Below the pieces are notes generated by a model. It worked only from the letters and a program-made list of their open reading frames with translations, was not told where the DNA came from and searched no databases. Source: Luteolibacter arcticus (GTDB lineage Bacteria; Verrucomicrobiota; Verrucomicrobiia; Verrucomicrobiales; Akkermansiaceae). From it: DNA of 64,000 bases. The stretch spans positions 62,001 to 126,000 of the forward strand of contig NZ_JAPDDT010000014.1 in the NCBI RefSeq assembly GCF_025950235.1. The letters run 5' to 3'. The position numbers and the translations under genes were made by a program. Positions 48,503 through 57,691 of the stretch are shown here, one piece after another. Every line of letters begins with the position of its first letter. Position 1 is the stretch's first letter.

Positions 48503-48895
48503 ATGGAAGTCAAGAGCACCACCAAATACGTCCGCCTGTCCCCGAAGAAGGCGCGCGACGTCGCCCGCGAAATCCAAGGGCTGCCCGTGTCGAGCGCGCT
48601 CGACATTCTCACCTTCACTCCGAAGAAGGCCGCCTTTCACATCAACAAGACCCTCAAGACCGCAATCGCGGACGCCGAGAACAACTTCTCGTTGAGTGCC
48701 GAGTCGCTGATCGTGAAGGAAGCCGTGATCGGCGCCGGTCCGGTCCTCAAGCGCTTCTCGCCGCGGGCCAAGGGCTCCGCCGGTGCCATCCTCAAGCGCA
48801 CCAGCCACATCTTCATCACCCTCGCGGAAGCGCCGGAAGGCGAACCGAAGCGCAAGAAGGTCAACGTTTCCCCGAAGGCTTCCAAGGACGCCTGA
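48503..48895 (+). CDS. rplV: 50S ribosomal protein L22
   Basis: 130 residues. YVRLSPKKARDVAREIQGLP, AFHINKTLKTAIADAENN and RFSPRAKGSAGAILKRTSHI are L22; the last is the beta-hairpin that reaches into the exit tunnel. A short Lys-rich C-terminal tail extends beyond the E. coli length (110). Confidence 0.97.
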   Translation: MEVKSTTKYVRLSPKKARDVAREIQGLPVSSALDILTFTPKKAAFHINKTLKTAIADAENNFSLSAESLIVKEAVIGAGPVLKRFSPRAKGSAGAILKRTSHIFITLAEAPEGEPKRKKVNVSPKASKDA

Positions 48896-48920
48896 TCCCA
48901 ATCACACACCGCATTTCATC

Positions 48921-49640
48921 ATGGGCCAGAAAGTCAACCCCATCGGTTTCCGCCTCGCCGTTTCCAAAGACTGGCGCTCCAAGTGGTTCGCCGCCGGCAA
49001 GGATTACGCCGAGAAGCTCCACGAGGACCTCCGCATCCGCGGCTACATGCGCTCGCGCCTGCAGTTCGCAGCGCTTGCCCGCGTGGTCATCGAGCGCGCT
49101 TGGAATAGCGTCCGCGTCACGCTCCACACCTCCCGCCCGGGCCTGATCATCGGCCGCAAGGGTTCGGAGATCGAGCGCATGACCAAGGAGATCTCCGACA
49201 TCTGCAAGGGTGCCCAGGTGAAGATCGACATCGTCGAGATCCGCAAGCCGGAGCTGGATGCCCAGCTCATCTGCGAGCAGGTCGCCGTGCAGCTCGAGCG
49301 CCGTATTTCTTTCCGCCGCGCCATGAAGCGCGCCGTGCAGACCGCCATGGACTTCGGTGCTGAAGGCATCCGGATCCGTTGCGCTGGCCGCCTCGGTGGT
49401 GCTGACATCGCCCGCTCGGAGTGGTACCGCGAAGGCAAGGTGCCGCTTCAGACGCTGCGCGTGCCGCTCGACTACGGCTTCGCTGAAGCCCGCACCGTTT
49501 ACGGCGTGATCGGCATCAAGTGCTGGGTCAACAAGAAGGAAGACGACGGCAGCTCCCCGCGCCCTGAGCGTGGTGGCGACCGCCGCGACCGTGACAACCG
49601 CGGCCCACGTGGCCCGCGCCCGCCGCGTAACAACGGCTGA
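48921..49640 (+). CDS. rpsC: 30S ribosomal protein S3
   Basis: 239 residues from ATG 48921 (MGQKVNPIGFRL). KH domain with RPGLIIGRKGSEIERM. C-terminal tail of about 35 residues is Arg/Gly/Asp rich (ERGGDRRDRDNRGPRGPRPP), longer than usual. It lines the mRNA entry channel and takes part in helicase activity. No Shine-Dalgarno. Confidence 0.98.
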   Translation: MGQKVNPIGFRLAVSKDWRSKWFAAGKDYAEKLHEDLRIRGYMRSRLQFAALARVVIERAWNSVRVTLHTSRPGLIIGRKGSEIERMTKEISDICKGAQVKIDIVEIRKPELDAQLICEQVAVQLERRISFRRAMKRAVQTAMDFGAEGIRIRCAGRLGGADIARSEWYREGKVPLQTLRVPLDYGFAEARTVYGVIGIKCWVNKKEDDGSSPRPERGGDRRDRDNRGPRGPRPPRNNG

Positions 49641-49684
49641 TCAGAATTTTAACACGAACCATTTTTCCCAGGAGGATTTGAGCC

Positions 49685-50104
49685 ATGCCCTTGATGCCCA
49701 AACGCACGAAGTTCCGGAAGTCGCACCGCGGCAGCCGGGCTGGCAATGCACAGCGCGGAACCACGGTCGCCTTCGGTGACTTCGGTCTCCAGGCCCTCGA
49801 CCGCGGTTGGATGACCAACCGCCAGATCGAAGCCTGCCGTATCGCGATCAACCGCTTCCTCAAGCGTAAAGGAAAGGTCTGGATCCGGATCTTCCCGCAC
49901 AAGTCGATCACCGCCCGTCCGCCGGAAACCCGTATGGGTAAGGGCAAGGGCGCCGTCGAGGCCTGGGTCGCCGTGATCCGCCCCGGCAACATGCTGTTCG
50001 AAGTCGCCGGCGTGCCGGAGTCGCAGGCCAAGGAGGCCATGCGTCTTGCTTCCTACAAGCTCGGCCTTCCGACCCGCTTCGTCGTCCGCAACCCGCACGC
50101 CTGA
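49685..50104 (+). CDS. rplP: 50S ribosomal protein L16
   Basis: 139 residues. [20 protein letters not shown] and the end [12 protein letters not shown] fit L16. The tRNA A-site loop [20 protein letters not shown] is present. It is one of few genes here with a strong Shine-Dalgarno (AGGAGG, 9 bp before ATG). Confidence 0.97.
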   Translation: MPLMPKRTKFRKSHRGSRAGNAQRGTTVAFGDFGLQALDRGWMTNRQIEACRIAINRFLKRKGKVWIRIFPHKSITARPPETRMGKGKGAVEAWVAVIRPGNMLFEVAGVPESQAKEAMRLASYKLGLPTRFVVRNPHA

Positions 50105-50131
50105 GGCATCACTTCTTAAAGAACCACGACC

Positions 50132-50332
50132 ATGGCTCAGACCAAGTTCAAGGACATCAAGGAGCTCTCCGTGAAGGAGCTCGAGTCCAAGCTCCGCGAC
50201 CTCAAGGAGGAGGGATTCAACCTCCGCCTGCAGAAGGCCACCGGCACGCTTGAAAATTCCGCCCGCATCCGCGTGCTCCGCCGCGAGGCCGCCCGCGTCC
50301 AAACCGTGCTCACCCAGCGTAAGAACGCCTGA
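50132..50332 (+). CDS. rpmC: 50S ribosomal protein L29
   Basis: 66 residues, two helices: KDIKELSVKELESKLRDLKE and IRVLRREAARVQTVLTQRKN. L29 sits beside L23 at the tunnel exit. Leader aaagaaccacgacc-ATG lacks a clear Shine-Dalgarno. Confidence 0.95.
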   Translation: MAQTKFKDIKELSVKELESKLRDLKEEGFNLRLQKATGTLENSARIRVLRREAARVQTVLTQRKNA

Positions 50333-50370
50333 GCCGCCCGCATCCGCAGCAGCCACCACCATCCATTTCC

Positions 50371-50643
50371 ATGAGCGAGCAGCCACAGCAGGAAACCGCC
50401 GCACACGTCCGCAAGACCCGCGTCGGCGTCGTGACCTCCAACAAGATGAGCAAGACCCTCGTGGTCGAGCACGTCGCCCGGGTGCCCCACCCGAAGTTCA
50501 ACAAGATCGTCAAGCGCTCCAAGAAGTACTACGTGCACGACGAGAAGGGTGAAGCCCAGATCGGCGACAAGGTCCGCATCGTCGAAACCCGCCCTCTTTC
50601 CAAGCTGAAGCGCTGGACGCTCGAGAAGGTGCTCACGCACTGA
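50371..50643 (+). CDS. rpsQ: 30S ribosomal protein S17
   Basis: 90 residues. [40 protein letters not shown] and [15 protein letters not shown] are S17 signatures. It binds the 5' domain of 16S rRNA early in assembly. N-terminal Gln-rich extension of about ten residues. Confidence 0.97.
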   Translation: MSEQPQQETAAHVRKTRVGVVTSNKMSKTLVVEHVARVPHPKFNKIVKRSKKYYVHDEKGEAQIGDKVRIVETRPLSKLKRWTLEKVLTH

Positions 50644-50692
50644 GTTTTCCGCCGGTTCTACCGATCCACTCACCACACACGCTTTTTCCGCC

Positions 50693-51058
50693 ATGATCCA
50701 GATGGAATCCCTCGTTCAGGTCGCCGACAACACCGGCGCCCGCTCTGCCAAGATGATCGGTGTCCTCGGCAAGCGCTCCCGCACCGCACAGGTGGGAGAC
50801 ATCATCACCGCCCACATTCGCGACTCGATCCCGACCGCCTCGGTCAAGAAGGGCTCTGTCGTGAAGGCAGTGGTCGTCCGCACCGCTTTCCCGATCCGTC
50901 GTGCTGACGGCTCCGTCCTTCGCTTCGATGGCAACGCGATCGTCATCATCGACAAGGACAACAACCCGAAGGGCACCCGCATCTTCGGACCGGTCGCCCG
51001 CGAACTGCGTGAAAAGCAGTTCATGAAGATCGTCTCGCTTGCACCCGAGGTCCTCTGA
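50693..51058 (+). CDS. rplN: 50S ribosomal protein L14
   Basis: 121 residues. [20 protein letters not shown] at the start and [20 protein letters not shown] at the end are L14. It is a core subunit-interface protein and a binding site for RsfS. Confidence 0.98.
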   Translation: MIQMESLVQVADNTGARSAKMIGVLGKRSRTAQVGDIITAHIRDSIPTASVKKGSVVKAVVVRTAFPIRRADGSVLRFDGNAIVIIDKDNNPKGTRIFGPVARELREKQFMKIVSLAPEVL

Positions 51059-51092
51059 GGCTACGGGGCACCCCTTCAACCGAATATTTCCC

Positions 51093-51317
51093 ATGAAGAC
51101 TCACGTCAAGAAAGGCGACGAAGTCGAGATCATCGCCGGCAACCACAAGGGCAAGCGCGGCACTGTTCTCTCCGTCGATGCTGAAAAAGGCAAGGTCGTC
51201 GTCCAAGGCGGCCGCACCATCAAGAAGGCCACCCGCCGCTCCGAAGCGAATCCCGATGGCGGGATCCTCGAGCAGGACGGCCCCGTCCACATCTCGAATG
51301 TAAAGAAACTGGGCTGA
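51093..51317 (+). CDS. rplX: 50S ribosomal protein L24 (short form)
   Basis: 74 residues, against about 100 in E. coli; the C-terminal zinc or basic arm is missing. KOW core [20 protein letters not shown] is clear, and [11 protein letters not shown] closes the fold. L24 starts 50S assembly. Start at ATG 51093; the longer frame is not L24-like. Confidence 0.95.
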   Translation: MKTHVKKGDEVEIIAGNHKGKRGTVLSVDAEKGKVVVQGGRTIKKATRRSEANPDGGILEQDGPVHISNVKKLG

Positions 51318-51377
51318 GACTTCGGTCTTTGCCCGCGCTTAAGCGCACTAAACGAAGCGCTGACCCGCTAAAACAAA

Positions 51378-51959
51378 ATGAGCACCCCAGTACTGCAAAA
51401 GCAATACGCGGAGAAGGTTGCGCCGGCTCTCAAGGAGAAGCTTGGCTACACCAATCCGCATCAGATCCCACGGCTTGAAAAGATCGTGGTCACCTCGTGC
51501 ATGGGCAAGGCCCCGGACCGCAAGGTCGCGGTGGACGATGCCGTCTCCGAGATCGCCAAGATCACCGGCCAGAAGCCGTCGATCACCTACTCGAAGAAGG
51601 CCGTTGCCAACTTCAAGCTGCGCGAGGGTGAAGCCCTCGGTGCCCGCGTGACTCTCCGCGGCGCCCGCATGTGGGAATTCCTGCATCGCTTCATCAACGT
51701 CACCGCGCCGAACATCCGCGACTTCCGCGGTATTTCGCCGAAGGGCTTCGACGGCCGCGGCAACTACGCCGTCGGTCTGCCTGACCAGTCCATCTTCCCT
51801 GAAATCGAGCTTGATCAGATCAAGCGCACCATCGGTTTCGACATCATCTTCGTCACCACGGCCAAAACCAATGACGAAGGCCGTGCCCTGCTGACCGAGC
51901 TGGGATTGCCGTTCCGCGACGTGAAGAAGGCGGAGACCACCGAAGGCGCCGCCGCCTGA
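51378..51959 (+). CDS. rplE: 50S ribosomal protein L5
   Basis: 193 residues. [15 protein letters not shown], the 5S rRNA-binding region and [20 protein letters not shown] are L5. rpsN (S14) is normally the next gene, but only 29 bp lie before rpsH, so rpsN is located elsewhere. Confidence 0.97.
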   Translation: MSTPVLQKQYAEKVAPALKEKLGYTNPHQIPRLEKIVVTSCMGKAPDRKVAVDDAVSEIAKITGQKPSITYSKKAVANFKLREGEALGARVTLRGARMWEFLHRFINVTAPNIRDFRGISPKGFDGRGNYAVGLPDQSIFPEIELDQIKRTIGFDIIFVTTAKTNDEGRALLTELGLPFRDVKKAETTEGAAA

Positions 51960-51988
51960 TTCCGATTACCTTTCAAGGAACCACCATC

Positions 51989-52387
51989 ATGGCCGTTCTC
52001 ACCGATCCAATTTCCGACTTCCTGACCCGCTTCAAGAACTGCTGCCGCGCTGGCAACGAGCAGTTCCTGGCCCCCTACTCCCGCATCAAGGCCGACATCG
52101 CCAAGGTGCTTCAGGAGGAAGGCTACATCTGGGGCTTCGAAGTCATCACCGACTCCGGACACCCGCAGCTCAAGGTCAAGGCCCGCTACGTCGATGGCCG
52201 CCCGGTCCTCACCGACCTCAAGCGGGTCTCCAAGCCCGGCCGCCGCGTTTATTGCGGTGGTCAGGAAATGCCCCGCGTCCTCAACGGACTCGGCATCGCC
52301 ATCGTCTCCACCTCCAAGGGTGTGATGACCGGCTCCAACGCCAAGCGCAGCCAACTCGGCGGCGAAGTGCTCGGTCACGTCTGGTAA
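51989..52387 (+). CDS. rpsH: 30S ribosomal protein S8
   Basis: 132 residues. TDPISDFLTRFKNCCRAGNE and STSKGVMTGSNAKRSQLGGE are S8. S8 binds helix 21 of 16S rRNA and in E. coli represses the spc operon. It has a Shine-Dalgarno (AAGGA). Confidence 0.97.
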   Translation: MAVLTDPISDFLTRFKNCCRAGNEQFLAPYSRIKADIAKVLQEEGYIWGFEVITDSGHPQLKVKARYVDGRPVLTDLKRVSKPGRRVYCGGQEMPRVLNGLGIAIVSTSKGVMTGSNAKRSQLGGEVLGHVW

Positions 52388-52415
52388 TCCCCAACCCGAG
52401 AAAGGAACATTTACC

Positions 52416-52958
52416 ATGTCACGAGTTGGTCTCAAACCGATTTCCCTGCCCGCCAAGGTCAGCGTGAAAGTTGACGGCACCACGGTCGTCGTCGAAGGCC
52501 CGAAGGGTAAGCTCGATCTCGCGCTTCCCTCCGGCATCACCATCAATGCAGACGACACCGCCACGGTGATCGTCGCCCGCGCCAGCGAGGCACGCACCCA
52601 CCGCGCGCTGCACGGCACCGTCCGCAGCCTGGTGAACAACATGATCACCGGAGTCTCCCAAGGCTTCTTCAAGGACCTTGAAATCCAGGGCGTCGGTCTC
52701 CGTGCCGCAGTCAAGGGCAAGGACCTCGACCTGTCCCTTGGCAAGTCCCACCCGATCCTTCACCCGATCCCGGCCGGTCTGACCGTCACCGTGAACGAAA
52801 ACACCAAGATCAAGGTGGAAGGCATCGACAAGCAGCTCGTCGGCCAGTTCGCCGCCGAGGTCCGCGGCTTCTACCCGCCGGAGCCTTACAAGGGCAAGGG
52901 CGTCCGTTACGTGGGCGAGCACGTTCGCCGCAAGGAAGGCAAGAGCGTCGGCAAGTAA
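52416..52958 (+). CDS. rplF: 50S ribosomal protein L6
   Basis: 180 residues, two L6 repeats: [20 protein letters not shown] and the end [20 protein letters not shown]. It lies near the factor-binding site. Shine-Dalgarno AAAGGA precedes the ATG. Confidence 0.98.
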   Translation: MSRVGLKPISLPAKVSVKVDGTTVVVEGPKGKLDLALPSGITINADDTATVIVARASEARTHRALHGTVRSLVNNMITGVSQGFFKDLEIQGVGLRAAVKGKDLDLSLGKSHPILHPIPAGLTVTVNENTKIKVEGIDKQLVGQFAAEVRGFYPPEPYKGKGVRYVGEHVRRKEGKSVGK

Positions 52959-52978
52959 CCCCGAAACCTTTACTCGAA

Positions 52979-53335
52979 ATGAGCAAGATCAATCGCAAGG
53001 AAGGACGCCGCCGCATCCACGCGCGCATCCGCAAGAAGGTCGCCGGGACCGCCGCACGCCCGCGTCTGGCCGTTCACTACTCGAACCAGCACGTTTACGC
53101 GCAGGTCATCGACGACGTCGCCGGTCGTACCCTCGTCTCCGCCTCGACGCTCGACAAGAGCTTCGAAAGTGCCGCCTCGAACGTGGAAGCCGCCGCCAAG
53201 GTGGGTGCCCTCGTTGCCGAGCGTGCCAAGGCTGCCAATGTCAGCGCCGTGGTCTTCGACCGCGGTGGTCACCTCTACCACGGCAAGATCAAGGCTCTGG
53301 CCGATGCCGCCCGCGAAGCCGGTCTTCAATTCTAA
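52979..53335 (+). CDS. rplR: 50S ribosomal protein L18
   Basis: 118 residues. [38 protein letters not shown] and [16 protein letters not shown] are L18, a 5S rRNA-binding protein with L5. No Shine-Dalgarno; gap from rplF is 20 bp. Confidence 0.97.
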   Translation: MSKINRKEGRRRIHARIRKKVAGTAARPRLAVHYSNQHVYAQVIDDVAGRTLVSASTLDKSFESAASNVEAAAKVGALVAERAKAANVSAVVFDRGGHLYHGKIKALADAAREAGLQF

Positions 53336-53347
53336 TATCTTACCGTC

Positions 53348-54031
53348 ATGGTGACTCCAGATTCGACTCCTACTCCTTCCGCACCCCAGCCCCCGCAGGG
53401 CGGCCAGCAACAGCAACCGGGCGGCTACGGCCAGCGCGGCGGCTACGGTGGCAACCGCGGTGGTGGTGGCGGCTACGGCGGCCCTGGTGGCCAGAACCGC
53501 GGCGGCCCGCGTGGCCCTCGCCGCGACGACCGCAACCAGCCGCAGGAGTCCGATGGACCCCAGCTCGCTGAGAAGGTCGTCTTCATCAACCGTTGCGCCA
53601 AGGTTGTCAAAGGCGGCCGTCGCTTCAGCTTCTCCGCGCTCGTCGTCGCTGGCGACCGCGAGGGCAAGGTCGGCCTCGGCTTCGGCAAGGCCAACGAAGT
53701 GGCCGACGCGATCAAGAAGGCCGGCGAGTCCGCCAAGAAGTCGCTCAAGCCGATGAACATCGTGGAAGGAACCATCCCCCACGAAATCTACGCCGAGTTC
53801 GGTGGTGGCAAGGTGCTCCTCAAGCCCGCATCGCCGGGAACTGGCATCATCGCCGGCGGTGGCGTCCGCGCCGTCTGCGAAGCAGTCGGCATCCGCGACA
53901 TCCTCGCGAAGTCGATGGGCTCCTCCAATCACTCGAACGTGGTCAAGGCCACCCTCAAGGCACTCACCCAGCTTCGCACCCGCGACCAGATCCTCGGATC
54001 CCGCGGCAAGAAGAAGGAAAAGGCGATTTAG
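53348..54031 (+). CDS. rpsE: 30S ribosomal protein S5 with N-terminal RGG extension
   Basis: 227 residues. The S5 core starts about residue 72 ([20 protein letters not shown]) and contains [20 protein letters not shown] and [14 protein letters not shown]. The first 70 residues are Pro/Gln then Gly/Arg-rich ([18 protein letters not shown]), unlike standard S5 (about 166 residues). S5 affects fidelity and mRNA unwinding; the extension may bind RNA. The rpmD gene that normally follows is missing. Confidence 0.96.
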   Translation: MVTPDSTPTPSAPQPPQGGQQQQPGGYGQRGGYGGNRGGGGGYGGPGGQNRGGPRGPRRDDRNQPQESDGPQLAEKVVFINRCAKVVKGGRRFSFSALVVAGDREGKVGLGFGKANEVADAIKKAGESAKKSLKPMNIVEGTIPHEIYAEFGGGKVLLKPASPGTGIIAGGGVRAVCEAVGIRDILAKSMGSSNHSNVVKATLKALTQLRTRDQILGSRGKKKEKAI

Positions 54032-54034
54032 TTC

Positions 54035-54097
54035 ATTGGGAGATTGGGTGATTGAGGTTTTCCGACCCCAGTCGCCTAATTATCCCAATATCCCAAT
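54035..54097. repeat. AT-rich inverted repeat between rpsE and rplO
   Basis: Left arm attgggagattgggtgatt (54035-54053) pairs with aattatcccaatatcccaat (54078-54097). It fills most of the 81-bp gap where rpmD would be and stops 15 bp before the rplO ATG. GC content is far below its surroundings. Confidence 0.6.
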
Positions 54098-54112
54098 TAA
54101 CTTCAAAAAGTT

Positions 54113-54562
54113 ATGAAACTTCACACTCTCGCGCCTAATAAAGGTGCCAAGCACCGGGTCAAGCGCCTCGGCTGCGGCGAAAGCTCCGGCCACGGCAAGA
54201 CCTCCGGCAAGGGCAACAAGGGCCAGAAGGCCCGCTCCGGCAGCGGCACCCGCGTCGGTTTCGAAGGTGGCCAGATGCCCCTTCACCGTCGTCTGCCCAA
54301 GCGCGGCTTCAACAACTTCAACTTCAAGACCAAGGTCGAAGTGGTGAACCTGGCCCAGCTCGACAAGGCCTTCAACGACGGCGACACCGTCAATGAAGAA
54401 GCCCTGCGCAAGGCCGGTCTCATCAATCGCGCCTGCGAACAGGTCAAGGTGCTCGGCCTCGGCGAGATCAGCAAGAAGCTGACCATCGTCGTGGACACGA
54501 TCAGCGCCTCGGCCAAGGAGAAGGTCGAAAAGGCTGGCGGCTCCGTCCAGCTCATCGCTTGA
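54113..54562 (+). CDS. rplO: 50S ribosomal protein L15
   Basis: 149 residues. MKLHTLAPNKGAKHRVKRLG, RSGSGTRVGFEGGQMPLHRR and KGNKGQKARSGSG are L15. It is late in assembly. A perfect hairpin follows before secY. Confidence 0.97.
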   Translation: MKLHTLAPNKGAKHRVKRLGCGESSGHGKTSGKGNKGQKARSGSGTRVGFEGGQMPLHRRLPKRGFNNFNFKTKVEVVNLAQLDKAFNDGDTVNEEALRKAGLINRACEQVKVLGLGEISKKLTIVVDTISASAKEKVEKAGGSVQLIA

Positions 54563-54597
54563 TCCTCTGTTGGTCATACCCGTCTTGACGGTTCTCC

Positions 54598-54633
54598 GGC
54601 GAGGAAGCGCTTGATCGCTTCCTCGCCTTGTTT
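54598..54633 (+). terminator. Hairpin between rplO and secY, terminator/attenuator
   Basis: Perfect 12-bp stem GGCGAGGAAGCG/CGCTTCCTCGCC with a six-base loop, then TTGTTT. It separates the ribosomal genes from secY-adk-map and could reduce readthrough. Confidence 0.75.
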
Positions 54634-54669
54634 ACAAACCCGTCGCTTTTTGCAGCTCACCGCTTCCCC

Positions 54670-56166
54670 ATGATCTCCGCGTTCGCGAATACTTGGAAGG
54701 TGCCGGAACTCCGGGACCGCATTCTTTTCACCCTGGCGATGATCATCATCGTCCGCCTTGGCGTTCACATCACGTTGCCCGGGGTGAATTCCGCGGTCAT
54801 CGAGAAGTGGATGGCCGATGCTGCGAAGACCGACGGCGGCAACGCCTTCGGCGCGATGCTCACCATCTTCGCCGGTGGTGGCCTCCAGCAGGCCGGCATC
54901 TTCGCGCTGGGGATCATGCCCTACATTTCCGCATCGATCATGGTGCAGCTCATGACCGCGGTGGTGCCGAAGCTGGCCCGCCTGGCCCGTGAAGACGGCG
55001 GCCGCCAGAAGATCACCCAATACACCCGCTACATCACGATCGTGATCGCGCTGGTGCAGGGCTACTTCGTGGCGACCTCGCTGATGCATCCGGAGCGCCT
55101 GTTCTACATGCAGGGCATCGACAACGTCGCGAAATACGGCGTGCTCGTACCCGGTGCGAACATGATGTGGATCGCGCTGACCGTGCTGACGCTGGTGTCC
55201 GGCACCCTGCTGCTGATGTGGATCGGTGACCAGATGACCGAGCGCGGTCTCGGCAACGGCACCTCGATCATCATCACGGTGAACATCATTTCCGCGCTGC
55301 CCGGCGCGCTCGTCCAGACCTGGCGTCACTTCGTGACCGGGGATGACGTGAATGCCTTCCGCTCGGTCATGATGGTCGTCATGATTGCCATGCTGATCCT
55401 CGTGATCGCCGGCACCATTGCCATCACCCAGGCCCAGCGCCGGATCGCGGTCCAGTACGCCAAGCGCGTCGTCGGCCGCAAGCAGTTCGGCGGACAGACC
55501 CAGTACCTGCCGCTCAAGGTCAACTACGCCGGCGTGATGCCGATCATCTTCGCGACCGCGATCCTGTCGCTGCCGACGATGATGATCTCGTGGATTGCCA
55601 AGGGCGAAACCTGGGCCGTGAAGCTCCAGGAAGCGCTCAACCCCGGGGGTAGCTGGTACTACGTCCTCGGTGGCCTGTTCATCTTCTTCTTCTCCTACTT
55701 CTGGGTGGCCACCATGTTCCAGCCGTCGCAGATCTCGGAAGACCTCAAGCGCAATGGCGGCTACATTCCCGGCGTCCGTCCGGGCAAGCCGACGGCCGAC
55801 TTCCTCGACTTCACGATGACGCGCCTGACCTTCGCGGGTGCCATCTTCCTGTCCCTCATCTTCGTGCTGCCGCCGCTGGTGGGCCACCTCGTAGACCTGC
55901 CGCCGGGCTCGATGGTGCTCCAGTTCTTCGGTGGAACCAGCTTGCTGATCCTCGTGGGTGTGGTGCTCGACATCATGCGCCAGGTGGAGACCCACCTGCT
56001 GCAGCGCCACTACGACGGCTTCCTCCGCAAGGGCAAGATCAAGGGGCGCTACGACCGCCTCGCCCAGACCGGCAATGCCGCGTCCAGCACCGCACTCGTT
56101 TACCTATGGGCCGTGATCGGCTTGCTGGTGGTCGTGGCCGCTGCGGCGTGGATCGCCAAAGCCTAA
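54670..56166 (+). CDS. secY: Protein translocase subunit SecY
   Basis: 498 residues from ATG 54670 (MISAFANTWKVPELRDRILF). About ten transmembrane helices, with LGIMPYISASIMVQLMTAVV and the cytoplasmic loop RRIAVQYAKRVVGRK typical of SecY. It forms the membrane channel with SecE/SecG. The longer frame from 54628 overlaps the hairpin stem. Confidence 0.97.
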   Translation: MISAFANTWKVPELRDRILFTLAMIIIVRLGVHITLPGVNSAVIEKWMADAAKTDGGNAFGAMLTIFAGGGLQQAGIFALGIMPYISASIMVQLMTAVVPKLARLAREDGGRQKITQYTRYITIVIALVQGYFVATSLMHPERLFYMQGIDNVAKYGVLVPGANMMWIALTVLTLVSGTLLLMWIGDQMTERGLGNGTSIIITVNIISALPGALVQTWRHFVTGDDVNAFRSVMMVVMIAMLILVIAGTIAITQAQRRIAVQYAKRVVGRKQFGGQTQYLPLKVNYAGVMPIIFATAILSLPTMMISWIAKGETWAVKLQEALNPGGSWYYVLGGLFIFFFSYFWVATMFQPSQISEDLKRNGGYIPGVRPGKPTADFLDFTMTRLTFAGAIFLSLIFVLPPLVGHLVDLPPGSMVLQFFGGTSLLILVGVVLDIMRQVETHLLQRHYDGFLRKGKIKGRYDRLAQTGNAASSTALVYLWAVIGLLVVVAAAAWIAKA

Positions 56167-56173
56167 TACGGCG

Positions 56174-56836
56174 ATGTCGAAACGTGTGGTTCTCCTCGGT
56201 CCGCCTGCCTCCGGCAAGGGGACCCAGGGCCGTCGCCTGGCCGAGGATCTCGGCCTCGCCTACCTGAGCACCGGCGCGCTCTTGCGCTCGGCGGTGGAGC
56301 AGGGGAGCGAACTCGGCAAGCAGGCCGAGCCGATACTCGCGAAGGGAGAATACCTGCCCGACTCGCTGATGTGCCCGATCATGGGCGAATGGCTCTCGAA
56401 GCAAGCCGGCGGTTGGGTGCTCGATGGTTTCCCGCGCAGTCTCTTCCAAGCCGACTTCCTCGCGAGCTGGCTGGCGGAACACAGCCAGAAGCTGACCGCT
56501 GCGGTGCTGTTGGAAGCGCCGCTCGATGAGCTGCTGGTGCGCCTGGGCAATCGCATCGAGTGCCCCGAGTGCCGTTGGTCCGGCCGTCGTCAGGAACTCA
56601 ACCGCGCCGACCGCTGCCCCGAGTGCGGCGGCGTGACCGGCCCGCGTGCCGACGATACCCCATTGAATTTCCGGTCGCGCCTCGCCGAATACGAAGAGCA
56701 CACGCTCCCGGTGGTGGCCCGCTATGAAGGCGAAGGCCTGCTGCGCCGTTTCGATGCGACCACGGGCGTGGAAGACGTGGAAAAGCGCTTGGTCGAGTGC
56801 ATCCGATCCCTCGAAGCCCATGGCCAGGCGGCATAA
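56174..56836 (+). CDS. adk: Adenylate kinase, zinc-type LID
   Basis: 220 residues. P-loop LLGPPASGKGTQGRRLA; LID contains CPECRWSGRRQ and RCPECGG, a four-Cys zinc site as in Gram-positive-like adenylate kinases. It balances AMP, ADP and ATP. It is 7 bp after secY; its end overlaps the map start by 17 bp. Confidence 0.96.
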   Translation: MSKRVVLLGPPASGKGTQGRRLAEDLGLAYLSTGALLRSAVEQGSELGKQAEPILAKGEYLPDSLMCPIMGEWLSKQAGGWVLDGFPRSLFQADFLASWLAEHSQKLTAAVLLEAPLDELLVRLGNRIECPECRWSGRRQELNRADRCPECGGVTGPRADDTPLNFRSRLAEYEEHTLPVVARYEGEGLLRRFDATTGVEDVEKRLVECIRSLEAHGQAA

Positions 56837-57614
56837 GATCAAGATCAAGACGCCGCACGAGATCGGCCGCATGCGCATTGCCGGTGCGATTGCCAGCGAG
56901 GTCCTGCTGGAGCTTGCAAAGGCGATCGAGCCCGGGCGCACGACCCTCGAGATCGACCAGCTCGCCGCCGAGCTGATGCGCCAGCGCGAGTGCAAGAGCG
57001 CCTTCCTCGGCTACCGCGGGCAAAGCGGGCCGTTCAAGGGCCAGATCTGTATTTCCGTTAATGAAGAGGTCGTCCATGGCCTCGGTGGACCGCGCAAGAT
57101 CCAGCCGGGTGACGTGGTGAAGCTCGACGTGGGCATCGTGAAGAACGGCTGGATTGGCGACAATGCCATCACCGTGGCGGTTGGCGACGTCCCCGACGAG
57201 ACCCGCCGTCTTCTCATTGCGACCGAAGAGTCCCTTTTCGCCGCCATTTCCCATGCCCGCGCCGGCGAACGGCTGGCCGACCTGTGCGGCTCAGTCGAGG
57301 AGTACGTGAAGCCGTTGGGTTTCACTGTGGTTCGCGACTTTGTCGGTCACGGCGTCGGCCGGGACCTGCATGAAGCGCCGCAGGTGCCGAATTACCGGCC
57401 CCAAGGCAAGAGCCCCATCCTTGAGCCGGGCATGATCCTGGCCATCGAGCCGATGGTGAATGCCGGTGTCCGCACAGTGCGCATTCTGGACGATGGCTGG
57501 ACGGTGGTGACCACCGACGGCAAGCCGTCTGCGCATTTCGAGCACACGGTGCTAATTACTGAAGGCGAGCCCGAGTTGCTGACGTGGCGGCCACGCGGCG
57601 TGCCGGGACTTTAA
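56820..57614 (+). CDS. map: Methionine aminopeptidase type I
   Basis: 264 residues from ATG 56820. Metal ligands in KLDVGIVKNGWIGDNA (two Asp), VGHGVGRDLHE (His), AIEPMV (Glu) and FEHTVLIT (Glu). It removes the initiator Met. infA-rpmJ-rpsM-rpsK-rpoA, usual after map, do not follow. Confidence 0.97.
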   Translation: MARRHKIKIKTPHEIGRMRIAGAIASEVLLELAKAIEPGRTTLEIDQLAAELMRQRECKSAFLGYRGQSGPFKGQICISVNEEVVHGLGGPRKIQPGDVVKLDVGIVKNGWIGDNAITVAVGDVPDETRRLLIATEESLFAAISHARAGERLADLCGSVEEYVKPLGFTVVRDFVGHGVGRDLHEAPQVPNYRPQGKSPILEPGMILAIEPMVNAGVRTVRILDDGWTVVTTDGKPSAHFEHTVLITEGEPELLTWRPRGVPGL

Positions 57615-57691
57615 GGGCAGGGCTCAAAGCAGTCGGGCTTGCGATCCTTCTCCGTGACGGCCGTCACCAAGCGTGGAGCCGGTTCTTTTCC

